A DNA stretch of 64,000 bases from Burkholderiaceae bacterium (GCA_947374315.1 CANCBK010000001.1:1-64000), one strand, 5' to 3'; positions 10,058 to 20,801 are shown, counted from the first letter of the stretch. Program-made: numbers and translations. Notes: generated by a model not told the origin, from the sequence alone.

Positions 10058-10969
10058 TTAAACCAACTGCGAAATACCCGCCAGTACCCAGCCTCCAGGG
10101 CCTGTCACCGGCTTACTTAAATTCCAAATTTCAGAGAAGTTATTCGCTTGCGCACCTGGCTGCTCACGAATCATGCCAGTGAACTGCACGCTGCAGTAAT
10201 ACGCATGATCAGAAGTCTCAATGCCCAATAATTGCGCATTGAGTGTCACCACATCCGTTTGATTGGCGCTATCCGCACGACCTGAAAGATCTTGCTCGAT
10301 CGTCATAAACATCTCTGAGTTGGTGTACTCACGCAATGCAGTCAGGTCACCCTGATCCCATGCTTTTTGTAGGGACGCAAAATATTGCTTAGCATTCTCT
10401 AAAAATGCGTACTCATCGAACCCCGGCGGCAATGTCGACTGAAATGGTGGGGGCTCATCAGTTGCAACACCTCCAAAGGCATTGGCTGCCGGCGTAAATG
10501 CAGGCTCTTGCCTAGATGCGGAATTGTCTGAAGTGCGCTGCATTCCTTGCGACGGAACATTCGTCGCTTGACCCGCACCCGATAAAGCAGGCAACAATCT
10601 TCTGATGACAAACATAATCGCGAAGCCTGCCAAAACAGCAATCAGCAATCCAGTAATCAGGGAAGACGCTGCCTCACCCAATCCAAAGTGAGACAAGAGA
10701 TATCCAATACCCAAGCCAGCAGCTAAACCGCCCAACATTCCACCCATTCCACCAAAGCGACTGGGTGTTGGCGCTTGTGTCGGAGCTGGTGCAGTCGGTT
10801 GAGCTTGCTGTACTGGTTTTTGCATAGGGGCAGCCTGCCTTTGGATTGGAGCGCTAGGCATCCTACCAAAACTTCTTCCACCACCAAAGCGAGCAGCATC
10901 TGCAGGACCAATAGAAGCAATGATCAAGCTCAGACTTAAGAACACTGCTTTGAAAAAATGCTTATTCAT
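10058..10969 (-). CDS. Tim44-like domain protein, exported or membrane-bound
   Basis: 303 residues. A signal peptide (residues 1-25, ending GPADAA) precedes an Arg/Gly/Phe-rich stretch (ARFGGGRSFGRMP) and a proline/glutamine/alanine-rich linker. Next come two hydrophobic segments (about 75-95 and 100-122, the first containing a GGMLGGLAAGLGIGYLL glycine pattern) and a C-terminal Tim44/MBA1-like domain (about 185-303). Bacterial Tim44-like proteins of this layout are widespread beside ubi genes in betaproteobacteria. The mitochondrial relative tethers the protein-import motor to the membrane, but the bacterial function is not established. A terminator follows the gene, and ubiE lies 55 bp upstream. 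Confidence 0.85.
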   Translation of the reverse strand: MNKHFFKAVFLSLSLIIASIGPADAARFGGGRSFGRMPSAPIQRQAAPMQKPVQQAQPTAPAPTQAPTPSRFGGMGGMLGGLAAGLGIGYLLSHFGLGEAASSLITGLLIAVLAGFAIMFVIRRLLPALSGAGQATNVPSQGMQRTSDNSASRQEPAFTPAANAFGGVATDEPPPFQSTLPPGFDEYAFLENAKQYFASLQKAWDQGDLTALREYTNSEMFMTIEQDLSGRADSANQTDVVTLNAQLLGIETSDHAYYCSVQFTGMIREQPGAQANNFSEIWNLSKPVTGPGGWVLAGISQLV

Positions 10970-11024
10970 ACTTTTATCTCCCTAGAACTACTGTAATTCC
11001 CAAGCGCCAAACACTTCATCTTGA

Positions 11025-11768
11025 TTAATATTTAATGCCAATATGCAAGGCAACAATTCCGCCAGTCATTCTGTGGGTTTCCACTTCATCAAAGCCAACT
11101 CCCAGCATGATCTCTTTAAGGGCTTGGGCATCTGGATGCATGCGAATGGACTCAGCCAAATAGCGGTAGCTTTCAGAGTCTTGGGCGATTTTTTCACCCA
11201 ACCAAGGTAGCACCTTGAATGAATAGGTGTCATAAACAGGCTGCAGAAATGCATCTGGCTTGGAAAACTCCAATACCAGCACCCGACCACCTGGTTTGAT
11301 GACGCGGCGCATCTCGCCTAAAGCGACATCTTTATGAGTCATGTTCCGCAAACCAAATGCCACCGTCACCACATCAAAATGATTGGCGGGAAATGGGATT
11401 TTTTCTGCGTCAAACTGAACACATGGCAAAGCCAAGCCTTTATCTAGCAAGCGGTCACGGCCAACTCCCAGCATTGACGCATTAATATCACTCAACCATA
11501 CCTGCGCCTCAGGGTTATGGCCCCAGGCGGCCGCACGCGCGAAGGCTGCAGCCAGGTCACCCGTTCCACCAGCGATATCCAATACCTTTTGGCCAGGGCG
11601 AACTTGTGCGCGAGCAATCGTCACTTTCTTCCACAGGCGATGCAATCCGAATGACATCAAGTCATTCATCACATCGTATTTGCTCGCTACAGAGTGAAAG
11701 ACTTCTGCGACTTTGCCAGCCTTTTCGGCTTCGTCAACGCTTTGATATCCAAAATGGGTCTTACTCAT
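11025..11768 (-). CDS. ubiE: Demethylmenaquinone/2-methoxy-6-polyprenyl-benzoquinol C-methyltransferase
   Basis: SAM-dependent C-methylation in ubiquinone (and, where present, menaquinone) synthesis. At 247 residues it has family-typical motifs: [19 protein letters not shown] at the N-terminus, SAM motif [13 protein letters not shown] near residue 65, [22 protein letters not shown] near residue 130, and the C-terminal [15 protein letters not shown]. The DUF971 gene is 28 bp upstream and the Tim44-like gene 55 bp downstream, all on the minus strand. Confidence 0.96.
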   Translation of the reverse strand: MSKTHFGYQSVDEAEKAGKVAEVFHSVASKYDVMNDLMSFGLHRLWKKVTIARAQVRPGQKVLDIAGGTGDLAAAFARAAAWGHNPEAQVWLSDINASMLGVGRDRLLDKGLALPCVQFDAEKIPFPANHFDVVTVAFGLRNMTHKDVALGEMRRVIKPGGRVLVLEFSKPDAFLQPVYDTYSFKVLPWLGEKIAQDSESYRYLAESIRMHPDAQALKEIMLGVGFDEVETHRMTGGIVALHIGIKY

Positions 11769-11796
11769 ATTCTGCTTTGCTCTACTCTAATAATGA

Positions 11797-12186
11797 TCAA
11801 TGACTACCGCAAGAGTGTCCGCCAGCAACACTCATTGGAGTATCGCGATCTAAACCAGCGGCAGTTAATTTGTCCAAATGCTCTTTCCATAACTGCTCAT
11901 GGTTTTCACATAAAAAGCGTAAGTAATCCCAGGTATATAAGCCTGAATCATGCCCATCTGAAAAAGAGGGTTTGATAGCGTAATGGCCGACTGGCTCAAT
12001 ATTGGCAATTAAGACATCGCGCTTGCCTGTTTGTAGAGTTTCTTGTCCCGGGCCATGACCTTGCACTTCAGCCGAAGGTGACACCACCCTCAAAAACTCA
12101 AATGGCAATCGATAGGTATTGCCATCTTCATAAGTTAGTTCCAATACTTTAGATTGTTGATGCACAACTACATTTGTTGGGATCAT
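11797..12186 (-). CDS. DUF971 (gamma-butyrobetaine hydroxylase-like N-terminal domain) protein
   Basis: A small stand-alone protein of about 129 residues with the DUF971 core: LELTYEDGNTYRLPFEFLRV followed by VSPSAEVQGHGPGQE, and later VGHYAIKPSFSDGHDSGLY and a WDYLRFLCEN helix. In eukaryotic gamma-butyrobetaine hydroxylases this domain binds zinc and precedes the oxygenase, which is absent here. The C-terminus ends GGHSCGSH, a possible metal-binding tail. ATG at 12186 overlaps the stop of the upstream dehydrogenase as TGATG, showing translational coupling. Function is unknown. An Fe-S-related role has been suggested for such domains, but nothing in the sequence proves it. Confidence 0.83.
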   Translation of the reverse strand: MIPTNVVVHQQSKVLELTYEDGNTYRLPFEFLRVVSPSAEVQGHGPGQETLQTGKRDVLIANIEPVGHYAIKPSFSDGHDSGLYTWDYLRFLCENHEQLWKEHLDKLTAAGLDRDTPMSVAGGHSCGSH

Positions 12187-15100
12187 CAAACCAATACCCT
12201 CTCAATGCCACCCTGATTTGCCTTTGCAACATAATCTTGCATCCAATCATCGCCCAATAATTTTTGAGCCATCTCGACCACGATGTAATCCGCAGTGGTG
12301 CCACTATCTGCATCAAAGCGCGTTAATCCCTGCAAGCAAGATGGGCAGCTCGTAAGCACTTTGACCTCACCGGTGAAGTCGCCTTTACGCAACTCATTGG
12401 CACCCTTCTCCATCTCAATCTCTTTACGGAAGCGGACTTGCGTAGAAATATCAGGACGCGTCACAGCCAAGGTCCCAGACTCTCCGCAGCAACGATCGTT
12501 TTTCTGAATGGCTTTGCCGTCATCTAGCTGGATGAGCTCATTGACTGTCTTGAGTGGGTCTTGCAACTTCATCGGTGAGTGGCAGGGGTCGTGATACATA
12601 TACTTCACACCAGTCACATTAGAAAGCTTCACGCCCTTCTCAAGTAGATATTCATGAATATCAATAATGCGGCAGCCAGGGAAGATCTGTTCAAACTGGT
12701 AACCCGCTAATTGGTCATAGCAAGTTCCACAAGAAACCACCACTGTCTTGATGTCTAAATAATTGAGAGTATTAGCGACACGATGGAAAAGAACGCGATT
12801 GTCCGTAATCATCTTCTCTGCTTTATCGAAGTCGCCATTACCCCGCTGTGGATAGCCGCAACACAAATAGCCCGGAGGCAATACTGTTTGCACGCCAACA
12901 TTCCATAGCATGGCTTGAGTAGCCAATCCTACCTGGGAGAACAAACGCTCCGAACCACAACCCGGGAAATAAAACACCGCCTCCGTATCCGCAGAAGTGG
13001 TTTTTGGATCCCGAATGATTGGGACGTAATTCGCATCTTCAATATCTAAGAGCGCACGAGCCGTCTTCTTAGGTAAATTGCCTGGCATCTTCTTGTTGAC
13101 GAAGAAGATGACCTGTTCTTTGATATTTGGCTTCGTTACCGTTGCAGGTGGGTGTGCAGTTTGCTTACGCGCCAACTTCCGGAACACATCATTCCCTAAG
13201 CGTTGCAATTTGTAGCCCCAGCCAATCATCATCTTGCGAGTCAGATTAATAGTGTCGGGATTAGTAGCGTTTAGGAAGAACATGGAAGCGGCAGTCCCGG
13301 GATTGAAGCGCTGCTGACCCATCTTACGCAACAAGTTACGCATGTTCATCGTTACATCGCCGAAGTCAATTTTGACTGGACAAGGCGTTAAGCACTTGTG
13401 GCAAACCGTGCAATGCGCAGCAACGTCATCGAACATTTCCCAATGGCGAATGGATACACCCCGACGCGTTTGCTCTTCATACAAAAAAGCTTCGATCAGC
13501 AAAGAGGTTGCCAAAATCTTGTCGCGTGGGCTGTACAACAAATTGGCGCGTGGCACGTGGGTAGAGCAAACAGGTTTGCACTTGCCGCAACGCAAACAAT
13601 CTTTCACGCTATCAGCGATTGCACCAATGTCGCTTTGCTGCATGATGATGGACTCATGGCCCATCAAACCAAAGCTCGGGGTATAGGCCATGCTGAGATC
13701 AGCATTTGGCATTAACTTGCCTTTATTGAAGCGGCCCTCTGGATCAACGCGCTGCTTGTAAGCGCGAAAATCCTTCAACTCCGCCTCAGTGAGATATTCA
13801 AGCTTAGTAATACCAATGCCATGCTCACCAGAAATTACCCCATCTAGGGAGCGGGCCAATTTCATAATCCGAGCTACCGCACGATGCGCATCTTGCAACA
13901 TCTCATAGTCATCAGAGTTCACAGGAATGTTGGTGTGCACATTACCGTCACCAGCATGCATATGTAGCGCCACGAAAACACGCTTACGCAAAATATTCTT
14001 ATGGGTAGCCTCTAATTCATTGAGGATAGGCTCAAAGGCTAGACCACCAAATATGATTCTGAGTTCAGCACGCACTTCAGTTTTCCAAGAGGCGCGCAAA
14101 CTGTAATTCTGCAAGTCTGGGAAATACGTATCCATCTGCGTCAACCACCCAGACCAACGCGCCCGTACTTTGCCGATCAACTCAAGCGCCTGCTGAACGC
14201 GATCACCTAAAATTTCCGCAGTGGGAATTTCATAATCTTCAGTGGCTTTGCCTAGTGGTAATGCGCTCTTTTTCAAGAACGATTCAAGACCATCCAACAT
14301 CTGCAATTTATTTTTGAGTGAGAGCTCAATATTGATGCGCTCAATACCTTCTGTGTACTCACCCATACGTGGCAATGGAATCACCACGTCTTCATTAATC
14401 TTGAATGCATTGGTATGACGAGCAATGGCAGCAGTACGCGCACGATCCAACCAAAACTTTTTACGTGCTTCAGCGCTGACCGCCACAAAGCCTTCGCCAA
14501 CCCGATTATTGGCCATGCGAACGACTTCACTGGTCGCGGCAGCTACCGCTTCTTCATCATCACCAGCAATGTCACCAATCAACACCATTTTTGGCAGGGC
14601 GTTACGCTTAGACTTCGTTGAATAACCTACCGCTCTCAAATAGCGATCATCCAAGTGCTCTAAACCAGCCAAGATTGGGCCGCCGTTTTTACTTAAGCCA
14701 TCAAGATAAGCTTTAATTTCTACAATGCTCGGAATCGCTTCTTGCGCTTGACCAAAAAACTCCAAGCAAACAGTACGCATGTATTTAGGCATACGATGCA
14801 GTACCCAAGTAGCACTGGTAATTAAACCATCACAACCTTCTTTTTGAACGCCCGGTAAGCCCGATAAAAACTTATCGGTTACATCCTTACCCAAACCTTC
14901 TTTACGAAAACGCTTGCCCTCTACTTCGAGAATTTCTGTTTTAAGAATACGTTCGCCAGGCTCACTCAAGCCATCCGACCAAGTCAGCTGAAAGCGGACT
15001 TTTTCTGCAACGTGAATTTTTCCAAGATTGTGTTCTAAGCGCTCGATATCCAGCCAATTGCCTTCTGGATCCACCATGCGCCAGCTAGCGAGGTTATCCA

Positions 15101-16025
15101 ATGCAGTGCCCCACAGGACCGCTTTTTTACCGCCGGCATTCATGGCGATATTACCGCCAATACAGCTGGCATCAGCAGAAGTGGGGTCGACTGCAAAGAC
15201 AAGCCCGGCTCGCTCTGCCGCATCTGAAACTCTGCGAGTCACTACACCAGCGCCTGTAAAGATCGTCGAGACTTCATGCTCTACACCTGGCAAACGTTTT
15301 ACTTTGACGCCGTCAATTTGCTCAAGTTTCTCAGTATTAATAACTGCCGACATAGCGTAAAGAGGAATAGCGCCACCGGTATAGCCAGTGCCACCTCCAC
15401 GCGGAATAATCGTCAAACCTAATTCCACACAAGCTTTTACTAAACCGGGGATTTCAGATTCATAATCCGGCTTCAGTACCACCAATGGGAACTCCACGCG
15501 CCAGTCGGTTGCATCCGTTACGTGAGCAGCACGAGATACGCCATCAAAACAAATATTGTCAGAAGCGGTAATGCGACCCAGTTCTTTACGAGCGCGCTTA
15601 CGAATCTCCGTCACCTCTTTGAAACCTTGCTCAAAGTTTTCAACGGCACGATGTGCGGCGTTTAATAACACTTGAACTTGCTCAGCGGATTCGGAGCTCG
15701 AACGTTTTTGCACCTCACCGAGGCGATGCCATAGCGCATCAATCAATAATTGGCGGCGATTGGCGTTATCTAATAAGTCATCTTGCAAGAAGGGGTTGCG
15801 TTGAACCACCCAGATGTCACCCAAGACCTCGAATAACATGCGAGCGGAGCGGCCAGTACGGCGAACGCCACGCAAGTCATTGAGAACACGCCATGACTCC
15901 TCGCCCAGCAGGCGAATGACGATTTCACGATCGGAAAAAGAGGTGTAGTTGTAGGGGATTTCGCGCAAGCGGGGTGAGCCGGCTTCGGCATCTAGCAACT
16001 GGTTCAAAGCTAATGGTGCGTTCAT
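12186..16025 (-). CDS. Giant FAD-linked oxidase/4Fe-4S/CCG-domain dehydrogenase (DUF3683, D-2-hydroxyacid dehydrogenase-like)
   Basis: A 1279-residue fusion. Residues about 15-130 match the DUF3683 type of N-terminus ([20 protein letters not shown]). A PCMH-type FAD domain (about 170-400) carries [11 protein letters not shown], and a FAD-oxidase C-terminal domain follows (about 470-770, with [13 protein letters not shown] and SGEHGIG). Two 4Fe-4S motifs ([11 protein letters not shown] and [12 protein letters not shown]) lie at about 820-900. GlpC-like CCG regions ([32 protein letters not shown]) lie at about 1030-1235. It probably oxidises a D-2-hydroxyacid such as D-lactate or 2-hydroxyglutarate at the membrane and passes electrons toward quinone; the substrate is inferred only from relatives. 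It is coupled to the DUF971 gene downstream and diverges from ilvA. Confidence 0.88.
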   Translation of the reverse strand: MNAPLALNQLLDAEAGSPRLREIPYNYTSFSDREIVIRLLGEESWRVLNDLRGVRRTGRSARMLFEVLGDIWVVQRNPFLQDDLLDNANRRQLLIDALWHRLGEVQKRSSSESAEQVQVLLNAAHRAVENFEQGFKEVTEIRKRARKELGRITASDNICFDGVSRAAHVTDATDWRVEFPLVVLKPDYESEIPGLVKACVELGLTIIPRGGGTGYTGGAIPLYAMSAVINTEKLEQIDGVKVKRLPGVEHEVSTIFTGAGVVTRRVSDAAERAGLVFAVDPTSADASCIGGNIAMNAGGKKAVLWGTALDNLASWRMVDPEGNWLDIERLEHNLGKIHVAEKVRFQLTWSDGLSEPGERILKTEILEVEGKRFRKEGLGKDVTDKFLSGLPGVQKEGCDGLITSATWVLHRMPKYMRTVCLEFFGQAQEAIPSIVEIKAYLDGLSKNGGPILAGLEHLDDRYLRAVGYSTKSKRNALPKMVLIGDIAGDDEEAVAAATSEVVRMANNRVGEGFVAVSAEARKKFWLDRARTAAIARHTNAFKINEDVVIPLPRMGEYTEGIERINIELSLKNKLQMLDGLESFLKKSALPLGKATEDYEIPTAEILGDRVQQALELIGKVRARWSGWLTQMDTYFPDLQNYSLRASWKTEVRAELRIIFGGLAFEPILNELEATHKNILRKRVFVALHMHAGDGNVHTNIPVNSDDYEMLQDAHRAVARIMKLARSLDGVISGEHGIGITKLEYLTEAELKDFRAYKQRVDPEGRFNKGKLMPNADLSMAYTPSFGLMGHESIIMQQSDIGAIADSVKDCLRCGKCKPVCSTHVPRANLLYSPRDKILATSLLIEAFLYEEQTRRGVSIRHWEMFDDVAAHCTVCHKCLTPCPVKIDFGDVTMNMRNLLRKMGQQRFNPGTAASMFFLNATNPDTINLTRKMMIGWGYKLQRLGNDVFRKLARKQTAHPPATVTKPNIKEQVIFFVNKKMPGNLPKKTARALLDIEDANYVPIIRDPKTTSADTEAVFYFPGCGSERLFSQVGLATQAMLWNVGVQTVLPPGYLCCGYPQRGNGDFDKAEKMITDNRVLFHRVANTLNYLDIKTVVVSCGTCYDQLAGYQFEQIFPGCRIIDIHEYLLEKGVKLSNVTGVKYMYHDPCHSPMKLQDPLKTVNELIQLDDGKAIQKNDRCCGESGTLAVTRPDISTQVRFRKEIEMEKGANELRKGDFTGEVKVLTSCPSCLQGLTRFDADSGTTADYIVVEMAQKLLGDDWMQDYVAKANQGGIERVLV

Positions 16026-16159
16026 AGCGTCATGTTTGATAAATATGCATTTTAATTGAGCAAACCTGATATTGGCAGGAAACAGGGAAAGTTGTTGGCC
16101 AAAGGGATAAACCCTTGCAAATCTAAGGGCTTAGAGGCCATTCATGGTACGCTCATCGC
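16026..16159. promoter_or_regulatory. Divergent intergenic region between the FAD/Fe-S dehydrogenase and ilvA
   Basis: This 134-bp spacer must hold promoters for both divergent genes. I see AT-rich stretches but no hexamer pair convincing enough to place a promoter and no clear operator or attenuator hairpin. Confidence 0.45.
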
Positions 16160-17680
16160 ATGGCAACGAACTATTTAAAGAAAATTTTATCGGCCCGAGT
16201 CTACGATGTGGCCAGGGAAACAGAGCTCCAAGTAGCCCCCGAACTAACAAAACGCTTAGGTAACCAAGTTTTACTTAAAAGGGAGGATAACCAGCCGGTT
16301 TTCTCTTTTAAGCTTCGTGGTGCCTATAACAAAATGGCCCATTTGCCCCCAGAGGCCCTAAAACGCGGGGTCATAGCAGCCTCCGCGGGCAATCATGCCC
16401 AAGGCGTAGCTCTGGCAGCCTCAAAAATGAAGTGCAAAGCGGTCATCGTCATGCCCCTGACCACTCCGAGCGTCAAAATTGATGCGGTGAAGGCGCGTGG
16501 CGGCTCCTGGGTTGAAGTGATTCTGCATGGCGAGTCTTATAGCGATGCATTTAAGTATTCCGAGCTTTTAGAGAAAAAACGGGGTCTGACCTTTGTTCAT
16601 CCATTCGATGACCCCGATGTTATTGCTGGACAAGGCACGATTGCCCTGGAAATTTTTCAGCAATACCAAGAACCCATCGACGCCATTTTTGTAGCCATTG
16701 GTGGTGGTGGCTTAATCTCAGGTATTGGTGAATATGTCAAAGCGGTAAGCCCCAAAACTAAGGTCATCGGCGTTCAGTCCGTTGACTCTGACGCCATGAG
16801 GCGATCACTCGAAGCAAACAAGCGGATCGAGATGAAAGATGTGGGCCTCTTTTCAGATGGCACCGCCGTCAAGCTCGTAGGAAAAGAAACTTTCCGCATT
16901 TGCAAGCGGGTAGTAGATGACATCATCACCGTTGATACCGATGAGATTTGCGCTGCGATCAACGACGTCTTTACGGATACGCGTAGCATTCTGGAGCCTG
17001 CTGGCGCCCTTGCTATTGCCGGTATGAAGAAGTACGTAGAAAAACATCGCCTCAAAAAGAAAACATTGGTTGCCATTGCTTGTGGTGCCAATATGAATTT
17101 CAGTCGCTTGCGTTTTGTGGCTGAACGCGCTGATGTTGGCGAATCCCGCGAAGCCGTGTTTGCCGTTACCATCCCAGAAGAGCGTGGCTCGTTCAAACGC
17201 TTTTGTGAATTGCTTGGCAATCGCAACGTCACTGAATTCAACTATCGCATCGCTGATCAAAGCGAAGCCCATATCTTTGTTGGTATTGGCACGCAGAAAC
17301 CAAGCGATAGCGCAGCAATTGCAAAGCACTTCCGCAAAGCTAAATTTGCGACCATCGATCTCACTCAAGATGAGTTAGCCAAGTCCCACTTGCGTCATAT
17401 GGTGGGTGGCCACTCCACGCTTGCAAAAGATGAATTACTCTACCGCTTTGAATTTCCTGAGCGCCCAGGAGCACTGATGAAGTTCCTCACCAGCATGGCC
17501 CCGAACTGGAATATCAGCCTTTTCCATTACCGTAACCACGGTGCTGACTATGGTCGGATTTTGGTAGGTATTCAGGTTCCTAAAAACGAGCAGAAAAAAT
17601 TCCAAAACTTTTTAGCTTCACTTGGCTATCCCCATTGGAATGAAACTGACAACCCGGCTTATCGCCTGTTCCTAAAATGA
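16160..17680 (+). CDS. ilvA: Threonine ammonia-lyase, biosynthetic
   Basis: Deaminates L-threonine to 2-oxobutanoate, the first committed step of isoleucine synthesis; PLP-dependent and cytoplasmic. At 506 residues it is the long, isoleucine-inhibited form. A fold-type II PLP domain has the Schiff-base lysine in PVFSFKLRGAYNKM (near residue 55), the SAGNHAQGVA loop and the glycine loop AIGGGGLISG. Two ACT-like regulatory domains follow (about 330-415 and 425-506, with RFEFPERPGALMKFL). Start ATG at 16160. It is followed after 13 bp by a 5'-nucleotidase and then queF, probably one transcript. Confidence 0.96.
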   Translation: MATNYLKKILSARVYDVARETELQVAPELTKRLGNQVLLKREDNQPVFSFKLRGAYNKMAHLPPEALKRGVIAASAGNHAQGVALAASKMKCKAVIVMPLTTPSVKIDAVKARGGSWVEVILHGESYSDAFKYSELLEKKRGLTFVHPFDDPDVIAGQGTIALEIFQQYQEPIDAIFVAIGGGGLISGIGEYVKAVSPKTKVIGVQSVDSDAMRRSLEANKRIEMKDVGLFSDGTAVKLVGKETFRICKRVVDDIITVDTDEICAAINDVFTDTRSILEPAGALAIAGMKKYVEKHRLKKKTLVAIACGANMNFSRLRFVAERADVGESREAVFAVTIPEERGSFKRFCELLGNRNVTEFNYRIADQSEAHIFVGIGTQKPSDSAAIAKHFRKAKFATIDLTQDELAKSHLRHMVGGHSTLAKDELLYRFEFPERPGALMKFLTSMAPNWNISLFHYRNHGADYGRILVGIQVPKNEQKKFQNFLASLGYPHWNETDNPAYRLFLK

Positions 17681-17693
17681 GATGTAATTCGTA

Positions 17694-18602
17694 ATGTCTT
17701 ATACGCTTACCGGAAAACTTGTCGTAGCGATTTCATCGCGCGCACTCTTTGACTTCGAGGAAGAGAATCGCATATTTGAATCTGCCGATGACAGCGCTTA
17801 TATGAAACTGCAGCTAGAGCGCCTCTCTGAGGCCGCTCAAACTGGCGTAGCCTTTCCTCTTGTTAAAAAGTTATTGGCATTTAATGAAGATGGTGAGCAA
17901 CGGGTTGAGGTCGTGATTCTGTCGCGCAATGATCCCGTTAGCGGTTTACGTGTCTTCCGCTCAGCCAAGCATCATGGCTTACATTTAGAGCGTGGCGTAT
18001 TCACTAGAGGGCGCGCGCCTTATCACTATTTACGCTCATTGCATGCGAACTTGTTCCTCTCGGCGAACGAAGATGATGTCCGCGCCACGATTGACGCAGG
18101 CTTCCCTGCGGCACGCGTCTATCCAGAGTCCAGCAAAACGGCAGAGTCCCATCCCAACGAAATCCGAATTGCCTTTGACGGAGATGCAGTGCTCTTTTCA
18201 GACGAAGCGGAACAGGTATTTCAGAGTGAAGGTCTAGTGGCTTTTGTGGACCATGAAAGCAAGAATGTCGCCATCCCACTTCCACCAGGCCCATTCAAGC
18301 CTTTGCTAGAGGCGCTGCACCACTTGCAACGCAGTACTAGCGAAAAGGGGATGCGCATTCGCACCGCCTTGGTAACTGCTCGTTCCGCACCCGCACATGA
18401 GCGCGCTATTCGCACTCTGATGGCCTGGGGAATTGATGTAGATGAAGCCATGTTCCTTGGTGGGCTTTCTAAAAGCGAATTCCTCCGCGAATTTGAGCCG
18501 GACTTTTTCTTTGATGATCAAACCGGCCACTGCCAATCCGCCGCATCCGTTGCGCCTACGGGCCATGTCGTATCCGGCGTATCAAATAGACGTAAAAGCT
18601 AA
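17694..18602 (+). CDS. 5'-nucleotidase (PF06189 family)
   Basis: 302 residues of the cytosolic 5'-nucleotidase family related to animal NT5C1, which dephosphorylates nucleoside monophosphates. Visible features are [17 protein letters not shown] (near residue 12), the [21 protein letters not shown] segment, [16 protein letters not shown] (an HAD-like aspartate motif near residue 160) and the late FFDDQTGHC motif. The gene lies between ilvA and queF, and its stop overlaps the queF start by one base (TAATG), so queF translation is coupled to it. A link to queuosine or purine turnover is possible but unproven. Confidence 0.85.
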   Translation: MSYTLTGKLVVAISSRALFDFEEENRIFESADDSAYMKLQLERLSEAAQTGVAFPLVKKLLAFNEDGEQRVEVVILSRNDPVSGLRVFRSAKHHGLHLERGVFTRGRAPYHYLRSLHANLFLSANEDDVRATIDAGFPAARVYPESSKTAESHPNEIRIAFDGDAVLFSDEAEQVFQSEGLVAFVDHESKNVAIPLPPGPFKPLLEALHHLQRSTSEKGMRIRTALVTARSAPAHERAIRTLMAWGIDVDEAMFLGGLSKSEFLREFEPDFFFDDQTGHCQSAASVAPTGHVVSGVSNRRKS

Positions 18603-19429
18603 TGTCAACAATACCTCTTGGTCAAGCAACGCAATACCCTGATCAATATGATCCGAGCTTGCTCTTCCCTATTCCACGTGCTGAGAATCGCCTCAAATTA
18701 GGCATCAAGCCAAATCAAGCACTGCCATTTGTTGGCGTCGATATTTGGAATGCGTTTGAGCTTAGCTGGCTGAATAAAAAAGGGAAGCCCCAGATTGCTT
18801 TAGCGGAATTTCAGGTTCCGGCTGATTCACCCAACATGATTGAATCTAAGTCTTTCAAGCTCTACCTCAATAGCCTGAACAATGCGCGGTTTGAGGATGA
18901 AGATGAAGTGCGTGCGCGATTGATTGCCGATCTATCCGCAGTCGCTGGTAGCAGCATCTCTACTCGCATCAGTTCGACAGAATTGGTAGCCAAAAAAGGG
19001 ATTCAGGAAATGGGTGGCGTCCTCATGGATCGCCTTGATATTGAAATCGATCCCAAAGAAACCGCTGACCCCTCGCTACTCGGCGTAAATGAATCTTTTG
19101 GACCCATTGAGCAATGCTTGGTTTCTCATTTACTCAAATCCAATTGCCCAGTTACTGGCCAGCCCGATTGGGCTAGCGTAGAAATTCGTTATCAAGGCCG
19201 TCCAATCTTGGAAGAAGGCTTGCTACGCTACCTGGTTGGCTTCAGACAATTAGGCGAGTTTCATGAGCATTGTGTTGAGACCATTTTTTGCGATATTAAA
19301 CGTCAATGCAAACCTGAAAAGCTTTCAGTCTATGCACGTTATACCCGACGTGGCGGACTAGACATCAACCCCTTCCGCACAGATCACAATGCACCATGGC
19401 CAAGCAATGTACGCCACGCAAGGCAATAA
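18602..19429 (+). CDS. queF: NADPH-dependent 7-cyano-7-deazaguanine reductase
   Basis: Reduces preQ0 to preQ1 in queuosine biosynthesis. At 275 residues it is the long, bimodular type (YqcD/QueF-2 domains of the tunnelling fold). It shows [17 protein letters not shown] at the N-terminus, the substrate-binding [10 protein letters not shown] motif near residue 80, and the nucleophilic cysteine in [13 protein letters not shown] near residue 180. The C-terminal part ends [13 protein letters not shown]. It starts one base inside the 5'-nucleotidase stop codon. Its own stop directly abuts the stop of the convergent gene at 19430. Confidence 0.97.
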   Translation: MSTIPLGQATQYPDQYDPSLLFPIPRAENRLKLGIKPNQALPFVGVDIWNAFELSWLNKKGKPQIALAEFQVPADSPNMIESKSFKLYLNSLNNARFEDEDEVRARLIADLSAVAGSSISTRISSTELVAKKGIQEMGGVLMDRLDIEIDPKETADPSLLGVNESFGPIEQCLVSHLLKSNCPVTGQPDWASVEIRYQGRPILEEGLLRYLVGFRQLGEFHEHCVETIFCDIKRQCKPEKLSVYARYTRRGGLDINPFRTDHNAPWPSNVRHARQ

Positions 19430-20665
19430 CTAGGGCACAAGCACCTGTTTTGGTGTGACCAAAATTGGGCCATAGATCTGCTCGAGATTCTTTTGGATGC
19501 TGGGTACTTGAGAAAAACAACCTTTTACAATGGCTGGGGTTGAGTACCAATCGGCATCGCCTTTGGCCTCATCAATAAATGATTTCATCACGATTGCGCT
19601 ATCAACATCATCTAGCCCAGCAGCCTTTAGCTTGATGAATCCGGAGGAACAGGCCCTTGCTAAGTCGGCACCTTCCGCTCTCGAGATTTGCTGCAAAAGA
19701 CTTGGCGCGGAGCTATTTAAAATCTGCATGAAGTTTTGCCCCGTACCTGGCATTTGGAAATTCAAGATCGACTCAGCAGATAAATTCTCTCGACTAGCCA
19801 ATCCCTCAATATTCGACACAGTTGGATAAAACATGCTTCGGAAATACTGAAACTCCAACTTCACAGTAAATAAGAGTTGCTTGTCTGATTGAGGATCTTT
19901 CTGCAATTGCAGAATTTTCTTGTCGGTCAAGCTACCTACGCTTTGATCGGCCTTGTAAACGGAGACTTCAACCGCGCGAATCCCCTTACGCAATTCTGAC
20001 CAAGTAAAGGTGACCGGTACCTTTGCATCTACCATTCCCTGCAAAAGACTATTGGCTTTCTTTTGTGTCTCGCCGACAACGGAATTTCCAACTGTCGCTG
20101 AGATCCCGCCAATCGCAGCAGCTGAGCCACCGGTTGCCACGATTGCCGCAGCCCCCAACAGCAATTTGGCAGAACCAATGAAATCCTGATTGGAGTCGCT
20201 TGAACTTCTCACATCCAACACCAAGGAAAGGGCGCCAGGATTAAATATGGAATAGGTTCCCAGCACGGTCATAGGCACAACCGATAGGGGGGTAGTACTC
20301 AATGATGAACATTCAGAGCCGCCATCCCTGCCATCAAAAGTAGCAATCGGAATATCTAACTTATCGAGCTTTCCTTTAAAGCCGTGCGTCATGACAGACA
20401 AAACCAGTTGCGTCTTATCTGAACCCCAAAAACTATGGCTTGCCATCTGCGTACAGCTACTGACAGGAACTACCTCAGAAGTGATCGTGAGATATCCATC
20501 ATTACCCCGGCCATCACGCAACCAATCTGGAGACTCCCCTTTAACAAATGAGGGATTCATATCCGGAAAGAAAAAGGGGGCGGCTAGAGATATCTTCGGT
20601 AAAGCAGCAACGATGACGGCCACGCATACCAAGGCTGATGATTTGATTATCTCTGGGAGATTCAT
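19430..20665 (-). CDS. Unrecognised exported protein
   Basis: I do not recognise a family. The 411-residue product has a signal peptide (about residues 1-28, ending ISLAAP). The mature part begins with PFFFPDMNPSFVKGESPDWLRDG and contains two cysteines before residue 125. A glycine/alanine-rich hydrophobic stretch follows (about 165-198, GAAAIVATGGSAAAIGGI), resembling a glycine-zipper membrane segment. The rest is polar with mixed strands, including TFTWSELRKGIRAVEVSVYK. It probably resides in the periplasm or outer envelope. Both neighbours are convergent or unrelated (queF, ssb), so context gives no function. No stop, frameshift or odd composition is seen. It is lineage-restricted as far as I can tell. 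Confidence 0.7.
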   Translation of the reverse strand: MNLPEIIKSSALVCVAVIVAALPKISLAAPFFFPDMNPSFVKGESPDWLRDGRGNDGYLTITSEVVPVSSCTQMASHSFWGSDKTQLVLSVMTHGFKGKLDKLDIPIATFDGRDGGSECSSLSTTPLSVVPMTVLGTYSIFNPGALSLVLDVRSSSDSNQDFIGSAKLLLGAAAIVATGGSAAAIGGISATVGNSVVGETQKKANSLLQGMVDAKVPVTFTWSELRKGIRAVEVSVYKADQSVGSLTDKKILQLQKDPQSDKQLLFTVKLEFQYFRSMFYPTVSNIEGLASRENLSAESILNFQMPGTGQNFMQILNSSAPSLLQQISRAEGADLARACSSGFIKLKAAGLDDVDSAIVMKSFIDEAKGDADWYSTPAIVKGCFSQVPSIQKNLEQIYGPILVTPKQVLVP

Positions 20666-20731
20666 GGATTCATTTTAGGTGAATATGAAAAATATAGCGT
20701 TATCCATGTTGCGGCACCAAAGAGCAAAAAG

Positions 20732-20765
20732 AAAAAACCCCAGAAAGTGTAAGCTTGCTGGGGTT
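20732..20765 (-). terminator. Intrinsic terminator of ssb
   Basis: On the minus strand an eight-base stem (AACCCCAG / CTGGGGTT) is followed by a run of six T residues, 37 bases after the ssb stop codon at 20802. Confidence 0.85.
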
Positions 20766-20801
20766 CATTGCTCAGCAGTCAAACGACCGCTATCGCCTTA
20801 A

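Noticed and set aside
16026..16159. Attenuator or riboswitch before ilvA
   Set aside because: No leader peptide rich in Ile/Val/Leu, no alternative stems and no terminator T-run are visible.
16774..17368. Two long minus-strand frames (155 and 171 codons)
   Set aside because: Both are antisense shadows of ilvA; codon pattern follows the ilvA frame and the products look random.
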